Source: Rhizobium sp. NFR07 (lineage in GTDB: Bacteria; Pseudomonadota; Alphaproteobacteria; Rhizobiales; Rhizobiaceae). From it: 64,000 bases of DNA. The stretch spans positions 620,001 through 684,000 of the forward strand of contig NZ_FOKM01000001.1 in the NCBI RefSeq assembly GCF_900111905.1. Direction: 5' to 3'. The position numbers and the translations under genes are program-made. Within the stretch, counting starts at the first letter, position 1. Each line of letters opens with the position of its first letter. Positions 43,100 through 52,055 of the stretch are shown here, piece by piece. The notes under the pieces are model-generated. The model was not told where the DNA came from, ran no database searches, and worked only from the letters and a program-made list of their open reading frames with translations.

Positions 43100-44440
43100 A
43101 TGAATTTATTCTGGAAATCAGCAAGTTTAGGCATGGGAATGCTTATCGGAACGACACCTGCAATGTCCAAGGACTATTTTCTAGCGAGCGGCCGGTGGGA
43201 CAATATCGTTCTGGTCATCGACCTCGAGAAGGCGATCGACCCGGCAAATGACGGTACATCCAAGGCGGTGGTGAACCGCCTGAGGGTAACTCCAGATATC
43301 GTCGTGAACGGCGAGAAGCAGATTGCCAGCGGCCAGCCGATCATCGTCACGATCGCACCCGATTACCGCACGGCTTACATATCCAACCATTCCGGCGCCA
43401 CCGCGGCTGCGGACACTGCCAAGTTCCAGCATGGCCATCGCGGATCCGTCACGGTCGTCGACCTGACGAAGGCACTGGATGAGGAGGCGGACGAAACGCT
43501 TCACGCAGTCAAGGGCTGGATCGACAGCGAAGGTTACGGCGCCACCGGCTTCACTATTTTGCCGGGCGGAACTCACGCGGCTCTCGCCCACGCAGAAGCG
43601 CAGGGCCTGGAGGACGGCGGACGGCATATCAACATCATCGATCTCGCCAAAGGCAAGGTCGTCCACAAGGTCGAGCAGGCCTATGGAAAGCCTGGGCACG
43701 ATTGCCCACCCGCGGACATGGCCAAGTCGGCGCCCGACGCACGGTTCGGCTGCTTCCCGGATACGAATGGTGTGACAGCGAGCCCGCTAGGCGGAAAGTC
43801 CGGCCTGATCTTCACCGCCAACGGCGGCAGCAATGACGTGTCCGTGATCGACGTTGCCAAAGCGATCGCCGGTGAGCCGAATGCGGAAATCGGCCGCATC
43901 CCGGTACAGGCCGGCGGTTTCGGCATCAGCACGTCCCCGGACGGCAAACTGGTCGCGCAGGCCTCCCGCGAAAATCCGCAGGACGGCAAGGAGGCGAATA
44001 CCATTTCGATCATCGACGTTTTGAAAGCCGGGACCGACCCGGCCTCGGCAGAAGTCGCCCGCGTGCGTGTTGGTACCGATGACGAAAACGAGTCCTCACG
44101 GCCATTCGTCGGCGCATTCACTCCGGACGGTACAAAAATCGTCAGTACCAACTTCCGTACCAATAACATCGACATCATCGATGTCGCCAAGGCTCTTGCA
44201 GGCGAAAAGGCCACCCTCGCCCGCATTCCGCTTTCGACCGGTAGCGACAAGCCATCTCGCCCGCGCGGCGTTGCGATCACACCGGACGGCCAATATGCGG
44301 CAATTACCGGAGCGCCGCCGAAGGACGGTCACAACTCCAGCATGGTCTGGATCGTCGATCTGACGACGAACGAGGTGAAGGGTCGGGTCACCGAAATCGG
44401 CTCCGAAAGCTACATGATCGGCTATTTCGCGGCTGAATAA
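43100..44440 (+). CDS. Exported YVTN-type beta-propeller protein
   Basis: A 446-residue protein from ATG 43100 with AAAGGGG upstream (spacing a little long). A signal peptide of 23 residues (cleavage near PAMSK) leads to repeated blades with the pattern VxVIDxxKA (NIVLVIDLEKAIDP, GSVTVVDLTKALDE, INIIDLAKGK, DVSVIDVAKAIAG, ISIIDVLKAG, IDIIDVAKALAG, VWIVDLTTNE), about seven blades. One disulfide is possible (GHDCPPADM with FGCFPD). Periplasmic; the function, binding or enzyme, is unknown. Transcribed alone, with a leader hairpin before it and a strong terminator after it. Confidence 0.85.
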   Translation: MNLFWKSASLGMGMLIGTTPAMSKDYFLASGRWDNIVLVIDLEKAIDPANDGTSKAVVNRLRVTPDIVVNGEKQIASGQPIIVTIAPDYRTAYISNHSGATAAADTAKFQHGHRGSVTVVDLTKALDEEADETLHAVKGWIDSEGYGATGFTILPGGTHAALAHAEAQGLEDGGRHINIIDLAKGKVVHKVEQAYGKPGHDCPPADMAKSAPDARFGCFPDTNGVTASPLGGKSGLIFTANGGSNDVSVIDVAKAIAGEPNAEIGRIPVQAGGFGISTSPDGKLVAQASRENPQDGKEANTISIIDVLKAGTDPASAEVARVRVGTDDENESSRPFVGAFTPDGTKIVSTNFRTNNIDIIDVAKALAGEKATLARIPLSTGSDKPSRPRGVAITPDGQYAAITGAPPKDGHNSSMVWIVDLTTNEVKGRVTEIGSESYMIGYFAAE

Positions 44441-44470
44441 GCGGGACGCGACCGACTAGTGCTATTTAAA

Positions 44471-44504
44471 GCCGGCGAAGTCTGATCACTTCGCCGGCCT
44501 TTTT
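44471..44504 (+). terminator. Strong intrinsic terminator
   Basis: A perfect 11-bp stem, GCCGGCGAAGT-CTGATC-ACTTCGCCGGC, followed by CTTTTT, 30 bases after the beta-propeller stop. Confidence 0.92.
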
Positions 44505-44571
44505 CGTGGGCGGTAAAGAGCTGCAGGCGGGCGTTGTCCGCGACATCCGTTCTCCTGGTCCCTGTTGAAAC

Positions 44572-44598
44572 GAAAAACGGGCAGCCTTGGCCGCCCGT
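44572..44598 (-). terminator. Intrinsic terminator of the chemotaxis receptor gene
   Basis: Read on the minus strand, ACGGGCGGCC-AA-GGCTGCCCGT forms a 10-bp stem with one G-U pair, followed by TTTTT. It lies 30 bases past the receptor stop. Confidence 0.85.
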
Positions 44599-44627
44599 CT
44601 GATTTCTACGTCGCATGCCTATCGCGG

Positions 44628-46577
44628 TTAAAAATCCTCCCAGGAAGCCGGCTGAACAGCAGCCGCAGATCCTGCACCGAAGGCGTTGCTCAGCTTGCGC
44701 CCGAGTGCGCGGGCCGGCGACACGGCAGGTTGAGATGCAGCAGAAACCGGAGCGGGCTTCATGGCAGGTGCGACGGAAACCGACGTACCTTCGCCGAGAT
44801 TGAAACGCGACAGCAACTGATTCAGTGCAGCGGCTTCCCGTGCCAGACCGTGGCTTGCAGCAGTGGACTCTTCCACCATTGCGGCATTCTGCTGGGTGCC
44901 CTGATCCATCGTGTTCACAGCGTTGCTGATTTCCTGTAGTCCGGTCGCCTGCTCGCGGGATGACTCCACGATGGCGGCGACGTGCCGATTGATCTCCTGA
45001 ACCTCAGCAACGATCACCTTCAGAGCCTCACCCGTCTCGTCGACGAGGGTTACGCCGACACGCACCTGCTCGCCTGACGTATTGATCAACGCCTTGATCT
45101 CCTTGGCGGCCTGCGCAGAGCGTTGCGCCAGCTCCCGGACTTCCTGCGCGACGACGGCAAAACCCTTGCCGGCATCTCCTGCACGCGCGGCCTCCACACC
45201 GGCGTTCAGCGCCAGAAGATTGGTCTGGAACGCGATATCATCGATGACGCTGATGATGTTTGTGATTTCTGCCGAAGAGCGCTCTATCTCATTCATCGCG
45301 GTCACGGCGCTGCCCACGACCTGACCGGATCTTTCCGCCCCCTCACGTGCTCTTGCGACCAGATTGCCGACCTCGTCGGCACGCCGGCTGGCGTCCTTGA
45401 CCGTTGTGGTGATCTGCTCGAGCGCCGCTGCCGTTTCCTCGACCGAGGCCGCCTGCTGCTCGGTGCGCTTCGAGAGGTTATCTGCGGCGGTGCGGATTTC
45501 GCTGGCACCCGCGTCGATACCGCGAGCATTGTTGCCGACGGCACGAAGCGTGTCGTTCAGATTGCTCACCGAGCCGTTGAAATCCGTACGCAACGTATCG
45601 AGATGGGGCGCGAACGGATTGTCGATCCGGTAGGCGACATCACCGTCGGCGAGACGACCGAGAGCCATTGCGAGCTGGTCGACGGCGAATTGAATATCCG
45701 CGGTTTCCCTCGCCCTCTCGGCCTCGCGCTCGGTACGCTCGCGTTCCGACAGCGAGCGGTTCTCACCAGCCTCTCGTTCCAGACGGGCGCGCTCGATCGC
45801 ATTGGTGCGGAAAACAGCAACTGCTGCTGCCATCTGCCCGACCTCATCGCGGCGATCCTGTCCCTCGACGGCAGCCTCCGTATCTCCCTCGGCGAGCGCG
45901 TTCATCCGCGCACGAAGCCGGGCGATCGGGGTGGTAATCCCCTTCGACGCTATCAGAAGTGCAGCAATGATGCCGAGTACGAAAACAACGGACAATGTTG
46001 CCATCGACGTGACGATCGTCTTGTCGGTGTTCGTCGTCAGCGTCTTGCTTGTATCGACAATTTCGGCGCTGACATTGTCCAGAAAGGTGGCGATATCCTT
46101 GGAAAGCGGCACGAACAACTTGTCCACCTGTGCGAGCGTAACTTTCGCCTGTTCGCCATTGCCGTCGGCGGCAAATTTCAGGGACGCGTTCGTCAGTGCA
46201 ACGAGTTCATCGACCCTGGCGATCATCGCATCGAGCTCGGCGCCCTTGCCCGGCAGAGCCGACCTGATGCCCGCCAGACGCTTCACCAGCGTCGTTGCGG
46301 TACTGCTGTAGAACTCACTTGCGGCTTTGAATTCGGGGCTACCTGCCTGGTAGAACATCACCCTGTTGGCGCCATAAACCGTAGCGGCCAGTGCGCGATT
46401 GGCGCGACCGATATCGACAGCCGTGGCGTTGTCGGTCGAAATGAATCTCGTATAGTCGGCATCAGCCGCCTTGTAGTTGAAGGACAGGAGGCTCGATGCC
46501 CCGAACCCGACAACGCAAAGCGGAATTATTACCGACAGGATCTTGGAACGGATGCTGGTATTCTTCAAAAAAGACAT
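44628..46577 (-). CDS. Methyl-accepting chemotaxis protein
   Basis: A 649-residue chemoreceptor from ATG 46577. Transmembrane helix 1 (about 12-32) and helix 2 (about 190-212) enclose a mostly helical periplasmic sensor of about 155 residues. Two HAMP domains follow (about 212-265, [22 protein letters not shown], and about 310-360, [14 protein letters not shown]), then the signalling domain with the hairpin tip [20 protein letters not shown]. The protein ends in SWEDF, a CheR/CheB-docking pentapeptide like NWETF. It signals via CheA/CheW. The ligand is unknown. Transcribed alone with its own terminator. Confidence 0.94.
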   Translation of the reverse strand: MSFLKNTSIRSKILSVIIPLCVVGFGASSLLSFNYKAADADYTRFISTDNATAVDIGRANRALAATVYGANRVMFYQAGSPEFKAASEFYSSTATTLVKRLAGIRSALPGKGAELDAMIARVDELVALTNASLKFAADGNGEQAKVTLAQVDKLFVPLSKDIATFLDNVSAEIVDTSKTLTTNTDKTIVTSMATLSVVFVLGIIAALLIASKGITTPIARLRARMNALAEGDTEAAVEGQDRRDEVGQMAAAVAVFRTNAIERARLEREAGENRSLSERERTEREAERARETADIQFAVDQLAMALGRLADGDVAYRIDNPFAPHLDTLRTDFNGSVSNLNDTLRAVGNNARGIDAGASEIRTAADNLSKRTEQQAASVEETAAALEQITTTVKDASRRADEVGNLVARAREGAERSGQVVGSAVTAMNEIERSSAEITNIISVIDDIAFQTNLLALNAGVEAARAGDAGKGFAVVAQEVRELAQRSAQAAKEIKALINTSGEQVRVGVTLVDETGEALKVIVAEVQEINRHVAAIVESSREQATGLQEISNAVNTMDQGTQQNAAMVEESTAASHGLAREAAALNQLLSRFNLGEGTSVSVAPAMKPAPVSAASQPAVSPARALGRKLSNAFGAGSAAAVQPASWEDF

Positions 46578-46927
46578 TGTATCCCCGCAAATTCGATTAA
46601 AAACGGCATTGCGAGACCACTGGCGAATGCTTGCTGTTCGACGCGAGCAATCATTTTTTTGAAAATCGACAGAAGTCTCAAATACGACAGAGGTGCTTTG
46701 CCCTCATGGCCACGTTTTTCTGTCTGCGCGGAATAAATACCACTTTATAGTATAATTAATTATTACTACAACCTGAGATATGTCTAAATTACGAATGTTG
46801 AATTGTACTGCGGGTCTTGATGCGTGAGACCTCGCGATCACGTCCATCGTTTCCACAGCCATCGCCCGGCACGTGCCGAGCCGAGCCGGAATACCGGGCA
46901 TGGTACCGGCCATGCCCGGATCTAGAA
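46578..46927. other. 350-base non-coding interval with terminator-like palindrome
   Basis: The part near 46730-46800 is very AT-rich and should hold the receptor promoter. At 46894-46919 a perfect 10-bp stem, CCGGGCATGG-TACCGG-CCATGCCCGG, sits nine bases past the stop of the LIV binding-protein gene. It probably marks the 3' end of that operon, though no T-run follows. No gene was recognised. Confidence 0.5.
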
Positions 46928-48187
46928 TTACTGAGCCGCCTTGATCTTGCCGACCTCCTCGGCGCTCATCTCGCCGACTGTGGTGACTTCACCATCGGCG
47001 ATCTTCCACAAACGGAACGGGCCGGTAATGTCGCCGTACTGGTCGAAGCTGACTGGACCGATGACGCCTTCATATTTGATAGGCTTTCCTTCCTTGATCA
47101 GGGCAAGCGCCTTTTCGAATTCCGCCTTGCCGGCATGGATCGGTGTGCCGCCTTCGGCAACGACCTGCGGCATGGCTGCCTTGATGGCAGCGGCATCCGA
47201 CTTGCCGGCCTTGGCGATCGCCAGAGCCACGATCGCACCCGCATCATAGGAGCGGTCAGCGGCCGGCGCGGATGGCGAAATTCCGCCCGAGAAGGCTGAA
47301 TAATGGGTGTTGAAATATTCCGTCGAGGCGGTCGGGCTGGTACCGGAAGAGGTGCCGTAGGCATTCTCGAGATATTGCGCACCGACGCTTTCGATGAAAT
47401 CCTTCGAATTCATGCCATCGTTCAAGAGAAACGTCTGCTCGCCACCGCCGGACACCCAGGCGCGGGCGATCGTCGCTCCATCGACCGGCGTGCTGACGAG
47501 ATAGAGCGCATCGGGATCTCCCGCCATGGCGGCGCTTGCTTCCGACGCATAGCTCGACTGCTTTTCGTTATAGGGCGTCGTGGTGGTGATCGTACCGCCG
47601 AGCTTCTCATAGGCGGTCGAAAACTCCTTCACCATGTTGACGCCGAAGTCGTTGTTGACATTGATGATCGCGATCTTCTTGAGACCCTGGTCGATAGCGA
47701 ATTTCGCAGCCGCCGTACCCTGCAGCGCATCCGACGTGATGGTACGGAAAAACACGCCATTGGTCTTGCCGTCGCGGCCGAGCGCTGTCAGCGTCGGCGA
47801 GGACGAAGCCGGCGAGACCTGTACGACGCCGGCAGGCGCGGTGACGGAGGTCAGGATCGGTATCGACACGGATGAGATGATCCCGCCAATGATGACCGGC
47901 ACCTTCTTGATGTTGACGAGCTGCGTCGCCTGGTCGACGGCCACATTGCCCTGGCTCTGGCTGTCGCGCGTATCGGCGACGATGTTGCAGCCACCGACGC
48001 CGCCGGCATCGTTAAAATCCTTGAATGCCATGGCGACAGACTTGGCACCGGCCTGACCGTATTCGCCGGCAGGGCCAGTCAGTTCCATGACGAGGCCGAC
48101 GGTGATGTCGCAATCGGCGGCAAGCGCAGGTGCCGTCGAGGCGGCAAGGCTGGCGATCACGGTGGAAAGCAGAATTGATTTTCTCAT
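46928..48187 (-). CDS. LIV-type ABC transporter substrate-binding protein
   Basis: A 419-residue protein from ATG 48187 (MRKSILLSTV), best spaced from AAAGGGG; an ATG two codons earlier is too close to it. A signal peptide (about 1-24, cleavage after PALAA) is followed by a Peripla_BP_6 fold: ITVGLVMELTGPAGEYGQAG, AVDQATQLVNIKKVPVIIGG, VSPASSSPTLTALG and VNNDFGVNMVKEF. Two cysteines (CDITVG and GGCNIV) could pair. It serves the LivGFHM components encoded on the opposite strand at 50.5-53.9 kb. Its gene starts within three bases of the aldo/keto reductase stop. The ligand may be something other than leucine, given the catabolic neighbours. Confidence 0.92.
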   Translation of the reverse strand: MRKSILLSTVIASLAASTAPALAADCDITVGLVMELTGPAGEYGQAGAKSVAMAFKDFNDAGGVGGCNIVADTRDSQSQGNVAVDQATQLVNIKKVPVIIGGIISSVSIPILTSVTAPAGVVQVSPASSSPTLTALGRDGKTNGVFFRTITSDALQGTAAAKFAIDQGLKKIAIINVNNDFGVNMVKEFSTAYEKLGGTITTTTPYNEKQSSYASEASAAMAGDPDALYLVSTPVDGATIARAWVSGGGEQTFLLNDGMNSKDFIESVGAQYLENAYGTSSGTSPTASTEYFNTHYSAFSGGISPSAPAADRSYDAGAIVALAIAKAGKSDAAAIKAAMPQVVAEGGTPIHAGKAEFEKALALIKEGKPIKYEGVIGPVSFDQYGDITGPFRLWKIADGEVTTVGEMSAEEVGKIKAAQ

Positions 48188-48189
48188 TG

Positions 48190-49236
48190 TCATTCCCCTT
48201 TGTTGAGATTGTATTTCATGATGCTGCCGTGGCGCCCCTCGCGGTCGCGCTCCAGCGTGTAGACGTCTCCCTCAAGCGGCATTGCCTCGGCAAGAACCGC
48301 ATCGATTTCGGCGCGATCCGTCGCCGTCAGGCGGATATCCGCGATCGCGAGATTGGAATCGAGATGATCGCGATTGCGCGCGCCGACGATGACAGCGGCA
48401 ACACCCGGTCGCGTCAGCATCGCCGCACTTGCAATCGTGGCGATATCAACGCCGTGCCGATCGGCGATCGTTCGGAGCGTTGAAAGGAGGGCTTGGAACA
48501 GGTCCCAGCCCCCAAAATCGTCGATGATCAGCTTGTATTTCGTGAGCGAGCGGTTCTCGAGCGGGTGTTCAGGCTCCAGCTTGCCCAGCCACCGGTCGCC
48601 AAGGAAGCCGCCAGCCACTGTCCCGTAGCAGAAAAGCGCGAAATCGTTTGCCGCAGCAAGCTGAACCATGCGCTTTTCCGGGCGGTGGTCGAGCAGCGAA
48701 TACTGCAGTTGCAGCGAGGTGAAAGGCACGCCGGCGCCGATGATTGCCTCGACATGGTCGCTGTCGAAATTGGTGCCGCTTACCTTGTCGATCTTGCCTG
48801 CCTGTTGCAATTCTTTCAACCAGACGGCGGTCTCCAGCCAACCGGGAATGTCGTAGGCCCACCAGTGAAACTGCACGAGATCGAGCCGCTCCAGGTTGAG
48901 CCTCTTGCGCGACGTGTCGATGACGCCTTCGACATAGGCCTTGCTGATATTCGGCAGGACCGTGAGATCGGGCACGAATTTCGTATGAACCCTGATCTTC
49001 GACAAAGCCTCCTGCCCTCGCAGATCGGCGTAACGTAGCCGAAACCTGCCGATCAGTTCCTCGACACCGGTATAGATATCAGCGCAGTCGAATGTGGTGA
49101 TGCCTGCATCGGCAAAGGCAACCATGTCATCCAAGGCCGTTTCGCCATCGATCGGCCCGTGGCCGCCGGCCATCTGCCATCCACCGCGGATGACCCGCGA
49201 GATCTCGTAATTCGGCGCGATGGTGATGCGTTGCAT
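48190..49236 (-). CDS. Aldo/keto reductase
   Basis: A 348-residue TIM-barrel oxidoreductase from ATG 49236. The AKR tetrad is visible: Asp and Tyr in TFDCADIYTG (about 49-55), Lys in RVHTKFVP (about 86) and His in VQFHWWAYD (about 123). A C-terminal NADP-binding GVAAVIVGARNRDHLDSNLAIADI closes the fold. It uses NAD(P)H on a sugar, aldehyde or keto acid. It lies between the TIGR04076 gene and the binding-protein gene in a GntR-led operon, and a related AKR domain occurs in the fusion at 53.9 kb. This suggests two redox steps on the imported compound. Confidence 0.9.
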   Translation of the reverse strand: MQRITIAPNYEISRVIRGGWQMAGGHGPIDGETALDDMVAFADAGITTFDCADIYTGVEELIGRFRLRYADLRGQEALSKIRVHTKFVPDLTVLPNISKAYVEGVIDTSRKRLNLERLDLVQFHWWAYDIPGWLETAVWLKELQQAGKIDKVSGTNFDSDHVEAIIGAGVPFTSLQLQYSLLDHRPEKRMVQLAAANDFALFCYGTVAGGFLGDRWLGKLEPEHPLENRSLTKYKLIIDDFGGWDLFQALLSTLRTIADRHGVDIATIASAAMLTRPGVAAVIVGARNRDHLDSNLAIADIRLTATDRAEIDAVLAEAMPLEGDVYTLERDREGRHGSIMKYNLNKGE

Positions 49237-49246
49237 GTCGTCTTAC

Positions 49247-49618
49247 CTATTCGTCGTTTAACGGTGTTTGCGATGGAGCGGACAACGGCACTGCCGTGGT
49301 CTCGGCATGGCTGAAGCGACGCAGGCCCGTACGGGTGATCCTCAAACGCGTCGAGCAATTCGGGTCCGGGCAGGCTATGTCCCCGTCCGTCGTCATCCAG
49401 TCATTCCTGTGGGTCGGGCGCTGCTTGGCGGCCAGAAGCGGCAAGACGGATGAAAGTGAATAGATCGAGATCCCCTGCCCCGGTGGCAGATGCAGCATCT
49501 CGCCCTCAAGGGTAAAATGATCACCAGGTCTTGCGCCACAATAGACAGCGCCGCCTTCCGGGATAATGACATCGACCCTGAGGTCAAAGAGCTCGAACTC
49601 GTCGCCCCGGTCAACCAT
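49247..49618 (-). CDS. TIGR04076 family protein
   Basis: A 123-residue protein from ATG 49618, with GAGG upstream, overlapping the end of the GntR gene by eight bases. It has the family pattern: FELFDLRVDV, CGARPGDHFTLEGEMLHLPPGQG, the SIYSLSSVLPLLAAKQR core, DWMTTDGDIACPDPNC and a closing RITRTG. Two of three cysteines fall in ACPDPNC and could bind metal. The function of TIGR04076 proteins is unknown. Members are often beside aldo/keto reductases, as here, so it is probably an accessory or small enzyme of the same pathway. Confidence 0.85.
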   Translation of the reverse strand: MVDRGDEFELFDLRVDVIIPEGGAVYCGARPGDHFTLEGEMLHLPPGQGISIYSLSSVLPLLAAKQRPTHRNDWMTTDGDIACPDPNCSTRLRITRTGLRRFSHAETTAVPLSAPSQTPLNDE

Positions 49619-50366
49619 CGCTTACCTCTTTCGTTGCCTCTTCCTCATTCAATCGGCCACGGATAAGGTCGAAGGAACGGCTGATATCGTTGGTGAGGGC
49701 TTGCAGCGCAGCTGTCGGATCGCGCCGTTCCAGCGCTTCTATCAGCGCCCAGTGGTGATCGGTCGCCGCCAGTCCACCATGCTCGTCATGGATATGGGCG
49801 GCCTTGCGGATGATCGCCCCGGACTGCAGCCACAGGCTTTCGACGATCGGGATCAGCACGGCCGAACGCGCCGCCTCGTAGATGTGAAAATGGAACCGCT
49901 GATTAAGCTCCGACGTGACCTGGCCGATATCCTTGCCATGCCGTTCGAAGGCTGCGTCACAATCGCGATTGATCTGTTTGAGAACGGCGAAATCGTCTTC
50001 CGTCAGGTTGGGTAGCGCAAGCACCACCATCTGCCCTTCGATGAGGACGCGCGCCCGCGCAAGGTCGTCGAGCTTGTCGCGGGTGATAAGCGGCACACGC
50101 ACTGAACGGCTCGGCAGCGCTTCCAGCGCCTGTTCCGAGACAAGCCGGCCCAGCGCTTCGCGCACGGGCATCGTGCTGGTCTGCAAGCGTTCGGCAAGGT
50201 CAACGATGCGCAGCACGTCACCGGCATCGAACATGCCCATTATCAGCGAGCGGCGCAGCCGGGTGTAGACGCGCTCATGAAGTGTTTCCCGGCCGACAGG
50301 CGCCAGCGCATCGCGTGCAGCGCCACCCTTGCCTCTCTGTCGCGGCTGCCGTGCCAGAACCGCCAT
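49611..50366 (-). CDS. GntR family regulator (FCD type)
   Basis: A 251-residue protein from ATG 50366 (MAVLARQPRQ), chosen for AGGGAGAAG just upstream; 28 further open codons lack a signal. An N-terminal winged helix (about 35-90: LAERLQTSTMPVREALGRLVSEQALEALPSR) and an FCD effector domain (about 110-235) with metal-binding Asp/His candidates (RFHFHIYEAA, ATDHHWALIEAL). It heads the leftward operon and faces the livGFHM operon; the palindrome at 50434-50445 is its probable operator. FCD regulators usually respond to sugar acids or amino acids. Confidence 0.92.
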   Translation of the reverse strand: MAVLARQPRQRGKGGAARDALAPVGRETLHERVYTRLRRSLIMGMFDAGDVLRIVDLAERLQTSTMPVREALGRLVSEQALEALPSRSVRVPLITRDKLDDLARARVLIEGQMVVLALPNLTEDDFAVLKQINRDCDAAFERHGKDIGQVTSELNQRFHFHIYEAARSAVLIPIVESLWLQSGAIIRKAAHIHDEHGGLAATDHHWALIEALERRDPTAALQALTNDISRSFDLIRGRLNEEEATKEVSDG

Positions 50367-50433
50367 CCACTTCTCCCTGTTTTTGCCTCGGCCGGAATGT
50401 TTTTTTTCCGGTTGCTTTTCCGCCGGCAGTAAA

Positions 50434-50445
50434 GTTTGATCAAAC
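50434..50445. promoter_or_regulatory. Perfect palindrome, probable GntR operator
   Basis: GTTTGATCAAAC is a perfect 12-bp palindrome between the divergent GntR and livG starts, followed by related ATCAATCATCAAATC. Position and symmetry fit an FCD-GntR binding site. Confidence 0.6.
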
Positions 50446-50478
50446 ATCAATCATCAAATCAAGAACCTTTCTTCGTCG

Positions 50479-51288
50479 ATGTCGCTGCCTTTGTCCGATC
50501 CTCATGAAAATCGAGCCGTCCCCCAAGCGGCCGTCGTCGACGCGCGCAACCTGGTCAAGCGTTTCCAGGGCATGACGGCCGTTTCAGGCATGTCGCTGAA
50601 GCTCGGCGCCGGCGAGATGGTCGGGCTGATCGGCCCTAACGGCGCCGGCAAGACGACGCTCTTCAATCTCATTGCCGGTTCGCTGAAGCCGACCTCCGGC
50701 GAGATCTGGATCGGTGGGCGCGACGTATCGCAAGACAGCCCGGAAAGGCGCATCGAGAGCGGCATCGGCCGTACGTTTCAGATCCCGCGCCCGTTTCTGG
50801 AGATGAGCGTGCTCGACAACGTTCTCGCCGGTGCGCAGGGGCAGGATGGAGAGCGGCTGTTTGCCAACTTTCTGCGCCCCGGGCATGTACGCCAACAGGA
50901 AAAGGCGGCCAAGGAGAAAGCCCGCGCATTGATGGACTTCGTCACGCTTTCCGGCCTCGAAAGCCAGCCGGCAAAGGTCCTGTCGGGCGGGCAGAGAAAA
51001 CTGCTCGAACTCGCCCGGATCCTGATGGCGGATCCACAGGCGATCCTGCTCGACGAACCCGCCGCCGGGGTCAATCCGGCTCTGCTTGAAACCATCATGG
51101 AACGGGTCATCATGCTCAATGGGCAGGGCACGTCCATCCTGCTGATCGAGCACAATATGGATATGGTCTCGCGCCTCTGCTCCCGCGTCGTCGCCATGGC
51201 ACTGGGCAAGCCGCTTGCCGAGGGCACCCCGGCAGCTGTTTCGGCCAATCCGGCCGTGATCGAGGCCTATCTCGGAGGCGCGGCATGA
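50479..51288 (+). CDS. livG: LIV-type ABC transporter ATP-binding protein LivG
   Basis: A 269-residue ATPase from ATG 50479. Walker A GPNGAGKTT (about 53-61), the ABC signature LSGGQRKLLELARIL (about 168-182), Walker B AILLDEPAAGVNP and the switch His in LLIEHNMDMV. The C-terminal BCA_ABC_TP extension (PAVIEAYLGGAA) is typical of LivG. It overlaps livF by four bases (ATGA) and starts the rightward operon livG-livF-livH-livM-AKR/RidA. No GGAGG is visible at its start. Confidence 0.93.
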   Translation: MSLPLSDPHENRAVPQAAVVDARNLVKRFQGMTAVSGMSLKLGAGEMVGLIGPNGAGKTTLFNLIAGSLKPTSGEIWIGGRDVSQDSPERRIESGIGRTFQIPRPFLEMSVLDNVLAGAQGQDGERLFANFLRPGHVRQQEKAAKEKARALMDFVTLSGLESQPAKVLSGGQRKLLELARILMADPQAILLDEPAAGVNPALLETIMERVIMLNGQGTSILLIEHNMDMVSRLCSRVVAMALGKPLAEGTPAAVSANPAVIEAYLGGAA

Positions 51289-52055
51289 CCGGCCTAGTTA
51301 CGACCACGCCAGCGCTAGAAACGCGCGCACTTGTCGCCGGCTACGAACCGGACCTGCCGATCGTCCGCGGCGTCGATCTTTCCGTCGCACCGGGCGAGCT
51401 TCTGGTCGTTCTGGGCCCGAACGGTGCCGGAAAATCGACCTTCGTCAAGGCTATTGCCGGCGTGGCGCCGATCCATGGCGGCAGCGTCACACTTGCCGGT
51501 CGCGACATCACGGATGTGCCCGCGCATCGCAAGATCACGCAGGGCCTTGCCTTCGTTCCACAGACGGAGAACATTTTCGCGACACTCAGCATCCACGAAA
51601 ACCTGCAGCTTGCGGCAGCGGTTCTGCCGAAGCCCGTTCGACCAGACAGGATCAGGGCGCTCTATGACCGTTTTCCCGATCTTGCAATCGCTCCGTCGCG
51701 GCTCGCCGGCGCCCTTTCCGGCGGGCAACGCCAGATGCTGGCCGTAGCCCGGGCACTGATCGTCGATCCGCCACTCATCATTCTCGACGAACCATCTGCA
51801 GGGCTATCGCCAAAGATCGTCTCGGAGGTCTTCGAGATGCTGCAGCGTATCAATGCCACCGGCGTCACCGTCATTCTGGTCGAGCAGAACGTCAAGGCGG
51901 CGCTGAAGATCGCCAGCCGCGCCGTTATTCTGGTCGAGGGTCAGATCCGCCATGAGGGCGCAGCCACCGCGCTGCTCGACGATCCGATACTCGCGAAGCT
52001 CTATCTCGGTACGGGGCATGCACGAAACCATTCCCGGGAGGCCGAGCTGCCATGA
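51285..52055 (+). CDS. livF: LIV-type ABC transporter ATP-binding protein LivF
   Basis: A 256-residue ATPase starting in the livG stop (ATGA). Walker A GPNGAGKST (about 44-52), signature LSGGQRQMLAVARAL (about 143-157), Walker B LIILDEPSAGLSP and VEQNVKAALKIASRAVILVEG, in which Gln takes the position of the switch His, as usual for LivF. It pairs with LivG under the two permeases. It overlaps livH by four bases. Confidence 0.93.
   Translation: MTGLVTTTPALETRALVAGYEPDLPIVRGVDLSVAPGELLVVLGPNGAGKSTFVKAIAGVAPIHGGSVTLAGRDITDVPAHRKITQGLAFVPQTENIFATLSIHENLQLAAAVLPKPVRPDRIRALYDRFPDLAIAPSRLAGALSGGQRQMLAVARALIVDPPLIILDEPSAGLSPKIVSEVFEMLQRINATGVTVILVEQNVKAALKIASRAVILVEGQIRHEGAATALLDDPILAKLYLGTGHARNHSREAELP

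Noticed and set aside
45123..46736. A 537-codon plus-strand open frame opposite the chemotaxis receptor
   Set aside because: Cys/Arg-rich nonsense sequence with no domain, lying over a textbook receptor on the other strand.
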